A stretch of DNA of 64,000 nt from Sipunculus nudus (lineage: Eukaryota > Annelida > Sipuncula > Golfingiida > Sipunculidae). How positions within the stretch are numbered: the stretch's first letter is position 1; each line of letters starts with the position of its first letter. Of this stretch, positions 11,398 to 23,207 are shown one piece after another. The notes under the pieces were generated by a model. That model did no database searches. It was not told the DNA's origin and saw only the letters and a list, made by a program, of their open reading frames with translations. The stretch is from positions 49,850,695 through 49,914,694 of the forward strand of contig CM049316.1 of the NCBI GenBank assembly GCA_026874595.1. The letters are read 5' to 3'. A program made the position numbers and the translations under genes.

Positions 11398-12688
11398 ACT
11401 AGCAATTACCCGTGCTACGCACGGTTTGGGACAAACACAACACAACCATACAGTGGTATTCGGAAATCCACCGGAAATCCGGAGATACGGAAAATCACAA
11501 AAATCGCGTTACGCTTTTAATATAGATCCATTATATGTATGGTGTTGTGGATAAAAATCTTTTGGAACAGCGTTCGGAACATGTTTCCGAACAGCGCACA
11601 GTCACACACGGTCGCCCAAAGCCAGTGCCTAACATGTGGTCAGGGTCTTTAACAAATAGTACCTACACATGTACCATGTGACATGAGAAACTGATCAACA
11701 ATATAATAATTACATACAAAAGAAACCGCCCATGGAATAGACCTAAGAAAAAGAATGCAAAATTACCAGTTTTATTTGTGAAAATAATAACAATTATGGC
11801 CATGGCTTATACCCAATAAGCATACATACTGAATGAAAGAATATAAAATCTTTAAAAATAAAGAGTATTACATAAACATTATTGAATGAGTTGTCTTATG
11901 GATATAAAAGAGACAAATACCAGTATAACCGTATTAAATCTACATTTTTTACAGGAATTATACATTCGTAAATGTAGTAATGAGTAAAATCTCGATATTC
12001 AAAACATTTTAAGTCAATATCATGTTTACAACTTTTACAAATCCACATGTGTACACATCACACTGTACAAACCAGGACATGAATTTGGTTAACATTTTCT
12101 TTTCATCTGTTACATAGTAGGTCTACATATGCATATGTTTGTGAATATTTGTCAAGCATCTCAATCGCATGCTAGGCCCTGGACTTCGTGCAACCGCGTG
12201 TGTGCTGTTTAACCATGCATCACGGATTCCGCCACCCGACTGATGTTCACTCAAGCATATCAGGTCAGGTTGGTCGCAGGTAGGAGTCCTCGTGCGACCG
12301 CGCAGGAAGGCCTGCAAAACAATTCTTTCAAAGATCCCCCTTTTGAGAAGGGATTGCCGGTGGGGATTATTTCGGGCTGGTCACCACTAAATGTGAGAAA
12401 ACCCCAGATAGGGCCCCCGGAGAAAATTCTGTCCCGCCATTACACACCCTATGGCCATTGTGTATACTGGGCCCAAAGACACAAAGAAAAGAGGCGCCCA
12501 CGGGGGAGCAAATATTAAAATTATTAATTATGCAGGTAATATGCAAATATTGCAAATAAAAGGGGGCGGAATCTCTTTGGACAAACCCAGAGCATATGTA
12601 TGTCGAAAATCACGGCAATCCGTATGGGGGTATCAGAGGAGATACGGAAAATCACAAAAATCGCCTGACGCTATTAATATATAGATTG
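11398..12688 (+). mobile_element. Family H repeat, starts ACTAGCAATTACCC
   Basis: It begins ACTAGCAATTACCCGTGC with a hairpin of CCGTGC, TAC, GCACGG. Near its start (about 11460-11515) and end (about 12640-12685) it has two similar copies of a GATACGGAAAATCACAAAAA block. The last one runs into GCTATTAATATATAG. It shares the ACTAG start with families B, C and E, but no inverted subterminal motif was recognised at the 3' end, so the end and class are uncertain. A balanced-composition part at 12160-12680 has short overlapping open frames without recognisable motifs. Confidence 0.5.
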
Positions 12689-12799
12689 AGAGATGATGGA
12701 CAGACAGAGCTGATCACTTTATGTTCCATTCTCCTGAGGCAAGAATATGTTTCAATTAGATCTTAATTTTTTCTAATCCAATTATTTTTCAAATTAAAA

Positions 12800-13430
12800 C
12801 TTGATCCGACAAGAATGCCTGGGCAAATTAGAAACATTTGTTAAATTTTGAAAAATTTTTAAGTTCAGGAGGTGTCATATGGTCAAAAGTAGGTCAACAA
12901 GGGCAAAATGCAAACTCGATCTGTAACGGGTCATTATCAAGCAACACACCAAAAATCAGGCCAGTATCTGCAGGCATTGTAAAAAAAGTCCATACATGTG
13001 CATTTTCCATAAAAAATTTCTGTCTTTCATGAAATTTTTCTATGTTTAGGAGCCGTAAAACAATCAAAAGTAGGTCAACCAGGACGAAACGCGAACTTGA
13101 TCTGTAACTGTCATTATCTGCCCACACATAAAAAATCAGGGTGGTATCTGCAGGCATTGAGGAAAAAAAGTCCATACATATGCATTTGTTATGAAAATTT
13201 CTATTTTTCATGAAACTTTCTATGTTCAGGAGCAGCCAAATGGTCAAAAGTAGGTCAACTGGGACAAAACTAGAACTGGTTATAATCTGCCCACACACCA
13301 AAAATCAGGCCAATATCTGCAGGTATTGCGAAAAAAAGTCTGTACATGTGTATTTGTCATGAAAATTTATATTTTTCATGAAATTTTCTTTGTTCAGGAG
13401 CCGTAAAACGGTCAAAAGTGGAATTACATG
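12800..13430 (+). mobile_element. Family E element, 5'-eroded and tail-less
   Basis: Matches the E body: GGGCAAATTAGAAAC near the start, then about three units of ~180 bp with GGTCAAAAGTAGGTCAAC, AAAAATCAGGCC and ATCTGCAGGCATTG. The head hairpin is reduced to a remnant (CCGACAAGAATGCC) and there is no GGGGCATAAAAA tail. It runs into an unrelated repeat at 13434. It provides the uninterrupted site TTGTAAAAAAAGTCCATAC (about 12980) that is filled by an A element at 20429. Confidence 0.75.
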
Positions 13431-13433
13431 ATG

Positions 13434-13912
13434 GCTAACAGTGTCAAAACGATGTCAGACGTCTTTTTTTTTTACTTAAGACATAAAAAACATTCTTGAA
13501 TTTCAGTAAGTAAGCTTTATTGAACATCTTTTAATATTTATTTTGTTCAAAACATATTCTGAGATTTGTCAAAGCACGAGGTCTATCGAGTGGCAAGTAC
13601 GACGGCCGCCATCCTGAAAATTGGTGACATCCCTCGACCTTCATAAACAGGCATCATAATCATAGAAAATGGCTTAAGGAATGTGAAATATTCAAATCTT
13701 AAGTACAAAATGATAATAATTAAGATAGATATCAATCTTTTGTGCAAGTTTTATATGAGTAATTGTCATAACAACATGGCACGGTCAGTTCAAACATTGC
13801 GCTTGTTGGCGAACTTTGTATCACTTTGCTGACTCAATTCAACCAATCGGCTTGCCAACACAGTCCTAATAAGAATTTCATTAATATTCACGAGAAATTC
13901 CCATGTAAATAA
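13434..13912 (+). repeat. R1 dispersed repeat, copy 1
   Basis: About 480 bp that is clearly related to the reverse complement of 44030-44505. Shared landmarks include GTGTCAAAACGATGTCAGAC, TTTATTTTGTTCAAAACAT, GCCGCCATC, TTAAGGAATGTGAAATATTC and CAACCAATCGGC. No terminal repeats or target-site duplications were recognised and it has no open frame of note, so its class is unknown. Confidence 0.75.
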
Positions 13913-13916
13913 ATAA

Positions 13917-15480
13917 ACTAGGGACCCATGGGTCTCAAAGCTCAGCTGCATTTGTCTAAAAGGATATGTTTATGAGGTTTTCCAAAATATTGGTCCTGTG
14001 GTCAGTTTGAAGCCAACCTGTTTACCCAAACTGGAGTTATCATCCATAAACTAATTTGTGAATGGATGGGCCCTGTGACCTTAACCTCTGACCTTGTGAC
14101 CCCAAAATCAAAAGCAAACTTTCTCCATTGGCAGGTGCACCACATGTCTATGATGGAAGGATTGAGATGAAAAGTTTGGCTTAAAATGCATAAACGATCT
14201 TTCTAAAGTAGTGGGTCCTGTGACCTTGACCTCTGATGTCATGACCCCAGAATCAACAGTTCTTACTTTAGTGGTGGGCCATTTTAAAGTCAAGTTTGAA
14301 ACCAATATTTCAAACCAAACTGGTGTTATTATCTGGAAAATAATATGTGGATAGATGACCCCCATGACCTTGACCTTTGACCTTGTGACCCCAAAATCCA
14401 TAAGTTACTTCCACTATTGGCAGGTGAGCAACATCTGGAAGATAGAATGTTTGGGACAGAAAGTTTGGTTAAAAATACATCAACAGTCTTTTTAAAGAAG
14501 TGGGTCCTGTGACCTTGACCTTTAGCCTTAGGACCCCAAACTCAAAAGGGTTCTTATATTATTGGTGGGTCAGATATAAGTCAAAATTGAAACCAATATG
14601 TCCATCCAAACTGGAGTTATCACCAAGAAACAAATATGTGGACAGATGGGCCCCTGTGACAATGACCTTTGACCTTGTAACCCCCAAATCAATCAGGTTC
14701 TTCACCTATTGGCAGCTCAGCTATGTGCAAGATGGAAGGATTGGGATGAAAAGTTTGGCTTAAAATGCATCCACAATCTTTCTATATAAGTGGGTACTGT
14801 GACCTTGACCTTTGACCTAATGACCCAAAATTGAACAGCATCTTCCCATATTGGCAGGTTAGCAATATCTTGAAGATTGAACGTTTGAGATGAAAAGTTT
14901 GGCTTCAAATACACATGCATTCTTTTAAAGAAAAGAGTCCTGTGACCTTGACCTTTGACCGTTGGACCCAAAAATCAACATGGTTCTTAATTATTTGTTC
15001 TTAATTTAGTGGTGAATCATATATAAGTTAAGTTTGAAACCAATATGTCAAACTAAACAGGAGTTATCATCTGGAAACTAATTTGTGAACAGATGGCCCC
15101 TGTGACCTTGACCTTTGACCATGTGACCTAAATTCATTTATGCTCTCCCCATACTGGCAAGTCAGCTAAATGTGCAAAATGGAAAGTTTGGGATGAAAAG
15201 CTTGGCTTAAAATGCAGCCATAATCTTTTTAAAAAAGTGAGTCCTGTGACCTTGACCTTTGACCTCATGACCCCAAAATCATAAAGGTTCTTGCTTTAGT
15301 GGTGGGCCATATGTAAGTCAATTTTGAAAACCATGTGTCAATACAACCTGGAGTTATCATCTGGAAACAAATTTGTGTGGATGGACGGATGGACAGCTAG
15401 ACAGACAAACAGACAGACAGGGTGATAACTATATGGCATCCACTTGGGATCAATAAACACACCTGGTTTTGGGACACTAG
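13917..15480 (+). mobile_element. F-type element with A-like head
   Basis: The head ACTAGGGACCCATGGGTC with GCTCAGCTG has the family A palindrome but the ACTAG start. The body is the ~148-bp array described separately, followed by GGACGGATGGACAGC and further GACAGACA repeats (15380-15420). The presumed end is GGTGATAACTATATGGCATC and beyond. The 3' end resembles the G tail at 60080-60116 only loosely, so the exact end is uncertain. Confidence 0.6.
14040..15400 (+). repeat. ~148-bp tandem array with TGACCTTGACCTTTGACC
   Basis: Nine diverged units. The core TGACCTTGACCTTTGACC or a close variant begins at about 14057, 14221, 14365, 14510, 14658, 14801, 14943, 15104 and 15248. Between cores are GTCAAGTTTGAAACCAATAT, GAGTTATCATCTGGAAAC and GATGAAAAGTTTGGCTTAAA. 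On the opposite strand the core reads GGTCAAAGGTCAAGGTCA, a run of nuclear-receptor half-sites. Another array of this type lies at 54200-54900. Confidence 0.9.
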
Positions 15481-15872
15481 ATGTAATTACAGCTGAGAAA
15501 CTGACATGATTGTTGTCATTTTATAGTAAAAAAAATTTAAATATTCGTTAAAATAACAAAAAATAAAGTCGGCGCCACAACTTTTCGGGAACTGACAAAA
15601 CTAGTAAAGGTCAATATTCAAGGCAAGATTCATGACAATCCATAAATTAATTATCAAGGTATTATTGGTTTTGTATTATATTTTTTATTATTCTTGGGGG
15701 TACTTCCAAGCCCCATAGCTCGGAGGATATAAGTCGCAGTAACTTTTCAGGTTTCCAAGGATATTTTTTATTGACCTCCCTGGATATTCACTTAGAAGTT
15801 TCTAGGTGGACGGATGACGGACAAAGTGCCATTCCTATACCTCAGTTAACTTACAGTCAGCTGAGCTAAAAA
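15481..15872 (+). mobile_element. Family A 3' end fragment
   Basis: It ends with a diverged A hairpin (CTCAGTTAAC and GTCAGCTGAGC arms) and TAAAAAA at 15872. Upstream is a fragment of the 340-bp A4-type unit (GGGGGTACTTCCAAGCCCCA, then GATATAAGTCGCAG) and a short GACGGA microsatellite. It is followed directly by an A monomer start (GGTGCCATGCCC) instead of host DNA. Confidence 0.6.
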
Positions 15873-17574
15873 AGGTGCCATGCCCAAAGTTGGGCAAAAT
15901 TTAAGGTACTGATTTTATATTTATGGGAATAACTTATAAAATTTGACAAGTTCAGAACTAAGTTTGGGTATTCAATTGAATCTTGATTAAATAATGTTAC
16001 ATCCCTGACAAAAAATCTCTAGCTTCAGCTATTCTTATGATAGATGAGTAAATATTTCCTCATTTTTTATAAGCAGCATTATGTTCGGGCCCATAACTGC
16101 AACAAACTAGAATAGGGGTAGTAGACAAGCGACTACAGGTATCCGCCAATGGGTGAAGTGAGGCACGGATTGAGTGGCAAGGGGAAAAAAGAGTGATGTG
16201 TGTTGCATATTAGCACTGATGTCTGCAGCCCAAATGTGTATGTAGGTTGCGCCACCTACCACAAAATCCAGAAAGCTGTCCCAGTTTTATACATTTGCAA
16301 AATCTATGGCAGATAAATCAAACCACTACATGTATATGAATGATTTTATCCCAAAGTTGACAAACAGAAGGACTTGTGCAAAAATGGTGGCAGGTGATGC
16401 CACCAATTTTGTATATGATTAAGAGCTATGCGAGACCTATACACATGCAAAATGTCAACCAGATATAAGCCTGAATGTCTGCAGCGTTAACATAAATGTA
16501 GGTGGCACCACCTGCCAACAAAACAAGGAGCTATCCAAGATGTATAAACATGCCAAATTTTAGGCAGATAAGTCAAATCACTACTGAGATATGAGTGAAC
16601 GGCAGACAAACAGACAGACACTGTGCAAAAAAGGTTACAAGTGGCCCCTCCAGTTTTGTGTATGATAAAGAGCTATGTGAGATCTATACACATGCAAAAT
16701 TTTGGTCCAATTGGTCAAACAGTTCCAGAGATATGAGCTTGGATGTCTGCAGTGTAAACTAGCATGTAGGTGGCGCCACCTGTCATAAAATCAAGAAAGC
16801 TATCCAGGATGTATATGCATGCCGAATTTCAGGTGAATTAGTCAAACCTCTGCAGAGATATGAGTGATTTTAACCCAAGGCAGACAAACAGATGGACACT
16901 GTGCAAACATGGTTGCCGGTGGCGCCACCATTTTTTGTGTATGTTATAAAGCAATCCAAGGGCTACATTTGTACAAAATGTTTGGTTCCCAAGATATGTG
17001 GGTTTATGTGTGGAAACAGATGCACAAATGGACAGAGATCAACCCCAATTGGTTGGGCACCAGTTCACATGTGACCCAATAATTGGTGTAAGTTTCGGAA
17101 AAATTGGTCCAGTAGTCTCAAAGTAGTAGTTCTCCGGAAACAAACGTGGTGTCGGCGGCGGTGGAACCCGGTCAAAAACATAGTATCCGCAAAACTTTGT
17201 TTTGGCGGATACAGTTATGCAATACTCGCCTAATTTTTGGTATCTACATAGGAAATGTATGGAAGAATATGCATATTTACTATTATCAAAGTCAGATCAG
17301 TGGTTTTGATATAAGGCGTTCTGAAAGTGTAACAATGGTTTTTTATGGAAAATGGAGGTTTCTGCCTTAATATCTCAACAGAACGAAGTCCTAATGACCC
17401 AATTTTCAGTATGGTAGAAGATTTGGGGACATCTAACTGTATGCTGAATTTCAGATTTGTAGGTCCAACGGTTTCAAAACATGCCAGTTAAAAGGACCGA
17501 TAGACAAATGGACAGCCGACGGATAAATGACCTCAACTATTGCTCAGATGACTTATAGTCAGCTGAGCTAAAAA
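15873..17574 (+). mobile_element. Family A 3' part split by a B element
   Basis: A monomer from GGTGCCATGCCC to the A tail hairpin and TAAAA ending at 17574. It is interrupted at CCCATAACT by the B element at 16106-17213. The remainder resumes as TTATGCAATACTCGCC, which aligns with the uninterrupted CCCATAACTTAAAACAATTA of other A copies (for example about 29418). The tail lies only about 100 bp from the CNOT1 exon at 17678. Confidence 0.7.
16106..17213 (+). mobile_element. Family B element, complete (1.1 kb)
   Basis: Head ACTAGAATAGGGGTAGT with AGCGACTAC and GTATCCGCC; tail GTATCCGC...GGCGGATAC then A. The interior has about four palindrome-centred units, including a perfect GGTGGCGCCACC at 16769-16780, and a short GGCGGCGGTGG stretch before the tail. 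It is inserted in a family A interior. Confidence 0.82.
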
Positions 17575-17677
17575 TTGTCATTTCGACCCACACTTTTGGA
17601 CCACCTCGTGAAATGCAACCCACAACAATACATCTTGTTCAATCAAAACATCTACTGAAGAAAAAGTAACCCCTTGC

Positions 17678-17913
17678 CTGGTCTTGAACCTATCAAGTGC
17701 TGCAATGCCAAAGTAGTACATCTTCGTTGCATGGGGTTTCTTGAGTGCCTCCAGAACATATCTAAGAGCCAAGCCCAGCTCCATGTATGTCACAAGGCCC
17801 TGCTCAATGATACCTCCAAACAGGACTGCTGTAGTATGAAGCTCCTTGTCTGGATACTGTGGGAAGAACCTGTACTCCTCAAACAAGTTCCTTAGCATGC
17901 AGGCAAACACATC
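17678..17913 (-). CDS. CNOT1: CNOT1 internal exon, TTP-binding domain core
   Basis: Internal exon of 236 nt (78 codons plus two bases) and the most conserved coding stretch in the window. Landmarks are [52 protein letters not shown] and [14 protein letters not shown], all close to animal CNOT1. It begins in phase 0 after acceptor TTACCTAG (AG at 17915-17914). The donor appears to be the non-canonical GC type: the exon ends ACCAG and the intron begins GCAAGG at 17677. This boundary is forced by the next exon (2310), which supplies the single G that completes Arg and then continues Leu-Lys-Asp. A family A 3' terminus lies about 100 bp inside the downstream intron (ends 17574). Confidence 0.95.
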
Positions 17914-18214
17914 CTAGGTAAAGAGAAAGGTAGTCACATCACCAACAGTACCATTAGTACAGAAGAGTGTCACGGTCAAAGGACATGGCAAAGCTATAAT
18001 CTCACAATATAACAAGGCCTAATTCCAACCTGTGTAATGGAATATTCATCAGGTATAATCCTTTGCTGATAATATACTTAACCATTATTTTAGAAGTAAT
18101 AGATGAGCAGATACATCAAAATATACTTTGCAGAAATGTTCAGAGAATACTCAGTTCTTTACTTTACTCACAAATTATCAAGCTTCACATGTGGCACATT
18201 ATTCCTGTGACAGA

Positions 18215-18452
18215 GGCATTTCCTCAACCACCCACACTCCCACTCACTCACACCCACCACCCTCTCCCTCACATACACCCTCTCCCTCACACACACCCTC
18301 TCACTCAGACACCCTCCCACTCACTCACCCACTTAAACAACCACACCCTCTTACTCGCACACCACCACCCTCTCACGCACACACCCTCACACACACACCC
18401 TCTCACTCACACCCACTCACTCACAAACCCACTCACCCAACCACACCCTTGT
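18215..18452 (+). repeat. CA-rich simple repeat (CACTCACACCCT type)
   Basis: About 240 bp of imperfect CACTCACACCC / CACCCTCTCCCTCACA units with no strict period. It is pure A/C/T-rich on the plus strand, so the CNOT1 transcript reads it as GU/GAG-rich RNA, about 300 nt upstream of the acceptor of the exon at 17913. Long open frames across it are low-complexity artefacts. Confidence 0.9.
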
Positions 18453-18485
18453 AAGGTAATGTGTTTATCTATATATACAGTAAAA

Positions 18486-18558
18486 CTTGAGAGTTAAGAC
18501 CACCTGATGTGCCACACCAAATGCAGTCTTAAGTCACAGGTGATCTTAAGTCTCAAGT
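18486..18558. repeat. 22-bp inverted repeat with ~29-nt loop
   Basis: Arms read ACTTGAGAGTTAAGACCACC (plus TG) and, after the loop, CAGGTGATCTTAAGTCTCAA (plus GT). They pair over 22 bp with two mismatches. It sits between the CA-rich tract and the D head at 18589. It could be the stump of an older palindromic repeat; no family was assigned. Confidence 0.7.
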
Positions 18559-18588
18559 GGTCTTTAGCGTCAGCATTAGCGAACAAAA

Positions 18589-19523
18589 ACAAAGTCTACA
18601 GGCCTAATGCAAACCTTTGCAATGGTTTATACACCAGGTATACTGCTTCAATGCTTGGCCATTATTTTTCAAGTAAGCCTACATGTCTTGTATACGACAA
18701 AGGTATCAGAGATGTATACATATGCCCTATTTCAGGCTGATATCCCCTCCTTAGAAATAAGCAGGGACAAACACTGGGCAAAAATTATTGTAGGTGGTGC
18801 CACCAGTTTTTTATACAACAAAGCTTTACAAAATGTATAAATTTGCCCAATTTCAGGCTGATATATCAAATTCCTCTGTAGAAATAAGCAGGCACATACA
18901 TTGTGCAAAGTCATTGTAGGTGGCGACACCTGTCTTGTGAACGAGAACGCCATCAAAGACAGATAGACATGTTAAAATATCAGGCCAATACATCAAAATT
19001 CTCTTGAGTTTGATGCACTGGGCTGACCAGGCTTAGGTGAGAAAGGTAGTTGCCCCGAGTGAACTGTGACAAATTGCTGGCTCTAGCTACTGCACTGAGT
19101 GAACTCTTGACCTGCACCTGGCTAGACTGAGTGATTCTTTTACATGTACATGGCCGCACTGAGTGAACTCTTGACCTGTTGCATAATCTGACACAGTTGG
19201 CAGTCTGCCAAAGCTATAAATAGATTCAGGCTGAACTTTGGTGCCAAATATGATGCAGTGAGCAGTCTGCCAAAGCTACAAATAGAATGCAGCTACTGCA
19301 ATGAGTGAACTCTTGACCTATACCTGGCTGCACTTCTTCCAATCCTGGCACTGTGCCAAAACTATTTATAGAGCTGACATCATCTTGGCTAATGGCCAAC
19401 ATCAAGGCACTGGCAATCTGCCAATGGTAAACCAAGCGCTGCTACACAAAAGTGGTTCCTACTTGAAATAACTTTAAAATTTATTTTCCCAATAAAAAAT
19501 GTTTTTCAGCTGACTTTTTATAA
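18589..19523 (+). mobile_element. Family D1 element, 5' part
   Basis: A diverged D head (ACAAAGTCTACAGGCCT and GCAAACCTTTGC) followed by D1 palindrome units and a short TATA-like array (19080-19330). It is interrupted at GACTTTTTATAA by the D2 element at 19524. The uninterrupted site is near 9757-9775. After the nest ends at 32055 the expected D1 continuation is not found, so its 3' half has been lost. Confidence 0.65.
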
Positions 19524-19695
19524 ACAAGGCCTACAGGCCTAATGCGAACCTGTGCAAAGTTTTGGAGTATGAATGGAGGTTTATTTTTAAAATTTAATAT
19601 TGATCCTTTTAAGTCCTGCATAACTACCTGAGTCATTATGATTTCAGCAAAATGGACGTTTCAGACCTGCAAGTTTCAGACTAGGACATTTTAAA

Positions 19696-19941
19696 ACTAG
19701 AATATGGGTAGTCGACAAGCAACTATGTGTATCCGCAGAAATCAGAGTGGGTTTGGGAAGTGAGGCATGGATTAAGTGGCAAGGGGAATAGAGTGAGGTG
19801 TGTTGCATATTAGCATGGATGTCTGCAGCGTAAATGTGAATGTAGGTGGTGCCACCTGTCATAAAATTGAGAAAATTGTCCAAACCACTGCTGAGATATG
19901 AGTGATTTTATCCGAAGGTAGATGAACAGATCGACCAGATC
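19696..19941 (+). mobile_element. Family B head fragment in D2
   Basis: B head ACTAGAATATGGGTAGTC with GTATCCGCAG and one palindrome unit (GTAGGTGGTGCCACCTGTC). It is then joined directly to D interior (GATATGACCTATGTGACC) without a B tail, which implies an internal deletion. It sits at the same point (CTAGGACATTTTAAA) as the B in the D2 copy at 23208. Confidence 0.7.
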
Positions 19942-22900
19942 GACGATATGACCTATGTGACCAACATTGGCATAAAATTTGGTGATGATAGCTCCAGCCG
20001 TTTCTGAGATTTAATATGCTTTTTTGCACATTTAACAAAGTTCAACCTCCTGTAACTTGGCCAAAAATCTCCGAACTGGAACCCTCCGAACAAACTTGAG
20101 AAAGATTGTTCCAGGGATCATTTATGTGAAATATTGGACTATTTTGCTGGACAGTTTCCAAGAAGAAGATTTTTGAAGCTTTTTTAGCTTTTTCCCCATA
20201 AAATCTGAGAAAATGCAGTTAGAAAACTAGATGTGTCGGAACGACACGAATTTACCCCCCCTGGGGCAAATCAGAAACATTTGTTAAATTTTGTAAAATT
20301 TTTTAAGTCCATGAGGTGTCGTATGGTCAAAAGTAGGTCAACAAGGGCAAAATGCAAACTCGATCTGTAACGGGTCATTATCAAGCAACACACCAAAAAT
20401 CAGGCCAGTATCTGCAGGAATTGTGAAAACAAGGGACCCATGGGTCACGGCGCTCAGCTGTTATATATGATAAACAAGGCCTACAGGCCTAATGCGAACC
20501 TGTGCATTGGGAAATGCACCAGGTATAATGCTTCAATGCTGGACCATTACTTTTCATGTATATGAACTATGCAAGTACTAAACATTTTGAATAAGAAACA
20601 ATTACACAAACATCACTGCTGAAATTCTGGCATAGGTGCACACAACACTAAAAAGATTGTAGCTGGCACCACCAGTCTTGTATACAACAAAGCCATCAGA
20701 GATATATACATATGCCCAATTTCAGACTGATATATCAAACCCCACCTGTCTTGTGAGTGAGAAAGCCATCAATGACACATAGACAGGTCAAAATATTAGG
20801 CCAATACATCAAACTTATCTTGAGTCTGATGCATGGGGCTGACCAGGCTTAGGTGAGAAAGGCTGTTGCCCCGAGTGAACTGTGACAAATTGCTTGCTCA
20901 GACTACTGCACTGAGTGAACTCATGACCTGCACCTGGCCAGACTGAGTGAACTTTTGACCTGTACCTGGCTGCACTGAGTGAACTCTTGACCTGTTGCAT
21001 AATCTGACACAGTTGGCAGTCTGCCAAAGCTATAAACAGAATGCAGCTACTGCACTGAGTAAACTCCTGACCCATACCTGGCTGCACTGAGTGAACTCTT
21101 GACCTGTTGCCTAATCTGATACAGTTGGCAGTCTGCCAAAGCTATAAATAGATCCAGACTGACCTCTAGCCTGTTGCCAAATCTGAAATAGTAGCCACAC
21201 CATTGCATAAGCTCATGCAGGGGCCCTGCCCTGAGGGGCTTGACACCCATGAAATGATCACATGTCACCCATGAGGTGATCACATGCCATGTGCTTGGCT
21301 GCACTGATTGAACTCTTGACCTATATCTGGCTGCACTGAATGAACTCTTGATCTGTTCCCAAATCTGAAACAGTTGGCAGTTTCTCAACCTATTTAAAGA
21401 TACAGATTCAATCATGGCCTGTTGGTATATCTGTTTACACATACTGAAAGACTTTGGTTAAAATTTCTTTTTTTTTTCAAGCCTACATATTCATAAACTT
21501 TTTATCAAAATATCTAGAATAATAAAAGATGCAGTCCTTTCATTGTTAAAGGTCCAATAGTTCTGCCAAAAATCATTCTAGTAAACTTGTACAAAGGCCA
21601 CCTAAGAATAATTTTTGTGCAATGTTACAGAAGATATAATTGAAATAATAATTTTGTAGAAGAACACTATTGCAGTCCTCAGTTTGAAAAAGACATAATA
21701 ATGGCCATAAGACCAACTTAAGCTTTTCACAACTCAACCAAAAATCAACAAACTCAGTATATTCTGATATGATTGAAAAAACCATGTCCTAGGATAATTC
21801 TTTTGAAAAATTGAACTATTCAACTTGACAGTTTCATCATTAAGCTGAAAGAGGCTAAAATTATGAGGTTTTTTGCCCATAAAAAACAGGTCAATGTAGG
21901 TGGCACCACTAAATCTACAACTTCAAATATGAGTCATGTGACCAACATTTGCACAATACCTGGTAATGCTTGCTTCTGTCATTTCTGAGAGTACTATGTC
22001 AGTGTGCTTACTTGGCCGAATGACTGTTCAAATTTGTGTTACTCCACTAAAATTCATCAAATACAAACCATTTGAACAAACTTGAGAGGGCTTGCCTCTG
22101 GGATCATTTATGTAAAATATTTAACAATTTGGCTGGACCGTCTACAAGAAGACGACTTTTAAAATATTGTCAGCTTTTTCCTTATAAAATCTAAGTAAAT
22201 GCAGATAGCAAAAAAATAAGCTGAATCCAATAAAATTTGATATGTGACAGATTATTGCATAAAATCAGGGAATGGTAGCTCCTGCTATTCCTGAGAAATT
22301 ATGGATTAATGTACAGATGACCAATGACCCCCGTACAAAAATAGGTCAATTCAGGTGGCGCCACCAATACCTGAATTTCATATATGACTCATGTGACCAA
22401 CACTGGCAAAAAAGTTGGTGATGATAGCTCTGGCTGTTTCTGAGACTGTCATTTTAGTATGCTTTTTTGGACAGATGACTAAGTTCAACTTCCTGAACAA
22501 AATTGAGGGAGATGGTATAAAAGATTATTTCTGTGAAATATTGAACAATTTGGCTTGAGTGTTTCGTCGGAGAAGATTTTTAAAGGTTTTTTTTAGCTTT
22601 TTCTCTATAAAAGTTAAGAAAATTTTCAGATGGCTAAATTTCATGATGCTAGCTCCAATCATTTTCAAAATAGTATGGGTGAACGTACAGAAGACAAACG
22701 CCGCCACACCATTGCATTAGTTCACAGGTTCACTAAAAATTAAAACAGATGCATATTGAATGCAAAACTGTAATACAGATACATCTCACTGATGGCAAAA
22801 TCTTGAATTAATTTGACTATGGATACCAATTATTTATAATCCATGTACAGCCGTCTTTATATACCCACAGAGAGCTGTATAGCTGTGATTGTAAACATTG

Positions 22901-23207
22901 CCTGGCATGAGGAATATCTAAAAATCATAAATCTACATTTTTTAAAAGCTTTTAAAAACATTCTTGACAATATTAACCATAGATAACCTGAAATCTAAAT
23001 GTCTAGAGACATGATGTAATAAATGCTGATAAACTGGTGCCAGTCTAGATGTATCTAGATATATCTGTGTATCTGCTTCACACAGCTAACATATATGGTA
23101 AAATGACTCAATTGAACCTTTATAATTCAGCCAAAATTCATTCTTTGGAACCATAAAAGACAATTATTATGAGAATTATTCACGGGATTATTCTTGTAAA
23201 ATATTAA

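Noticed and set aside
12123-12684. Cluster of overlapping frames of 60-90 codons in family H
   Set aside because: Frames on both strands overlap because the base composition is balanced here; none shows a reverse transcriptase, helicase or other known motif.
14108-14971. Frames with MDFGVTRSKVKVMG-like repeats in the F array
   Set aside because: They are translations of the 148-bp tandem unit, whose length is not a multiple of three across units; not a repeat protein.
18063-18497. 144- and 108-residue open frames rich in His, Pro, Thr and Ser
   Set aside because: They translate the CA-rich simple repeat in two frames; low-complexity artefact.
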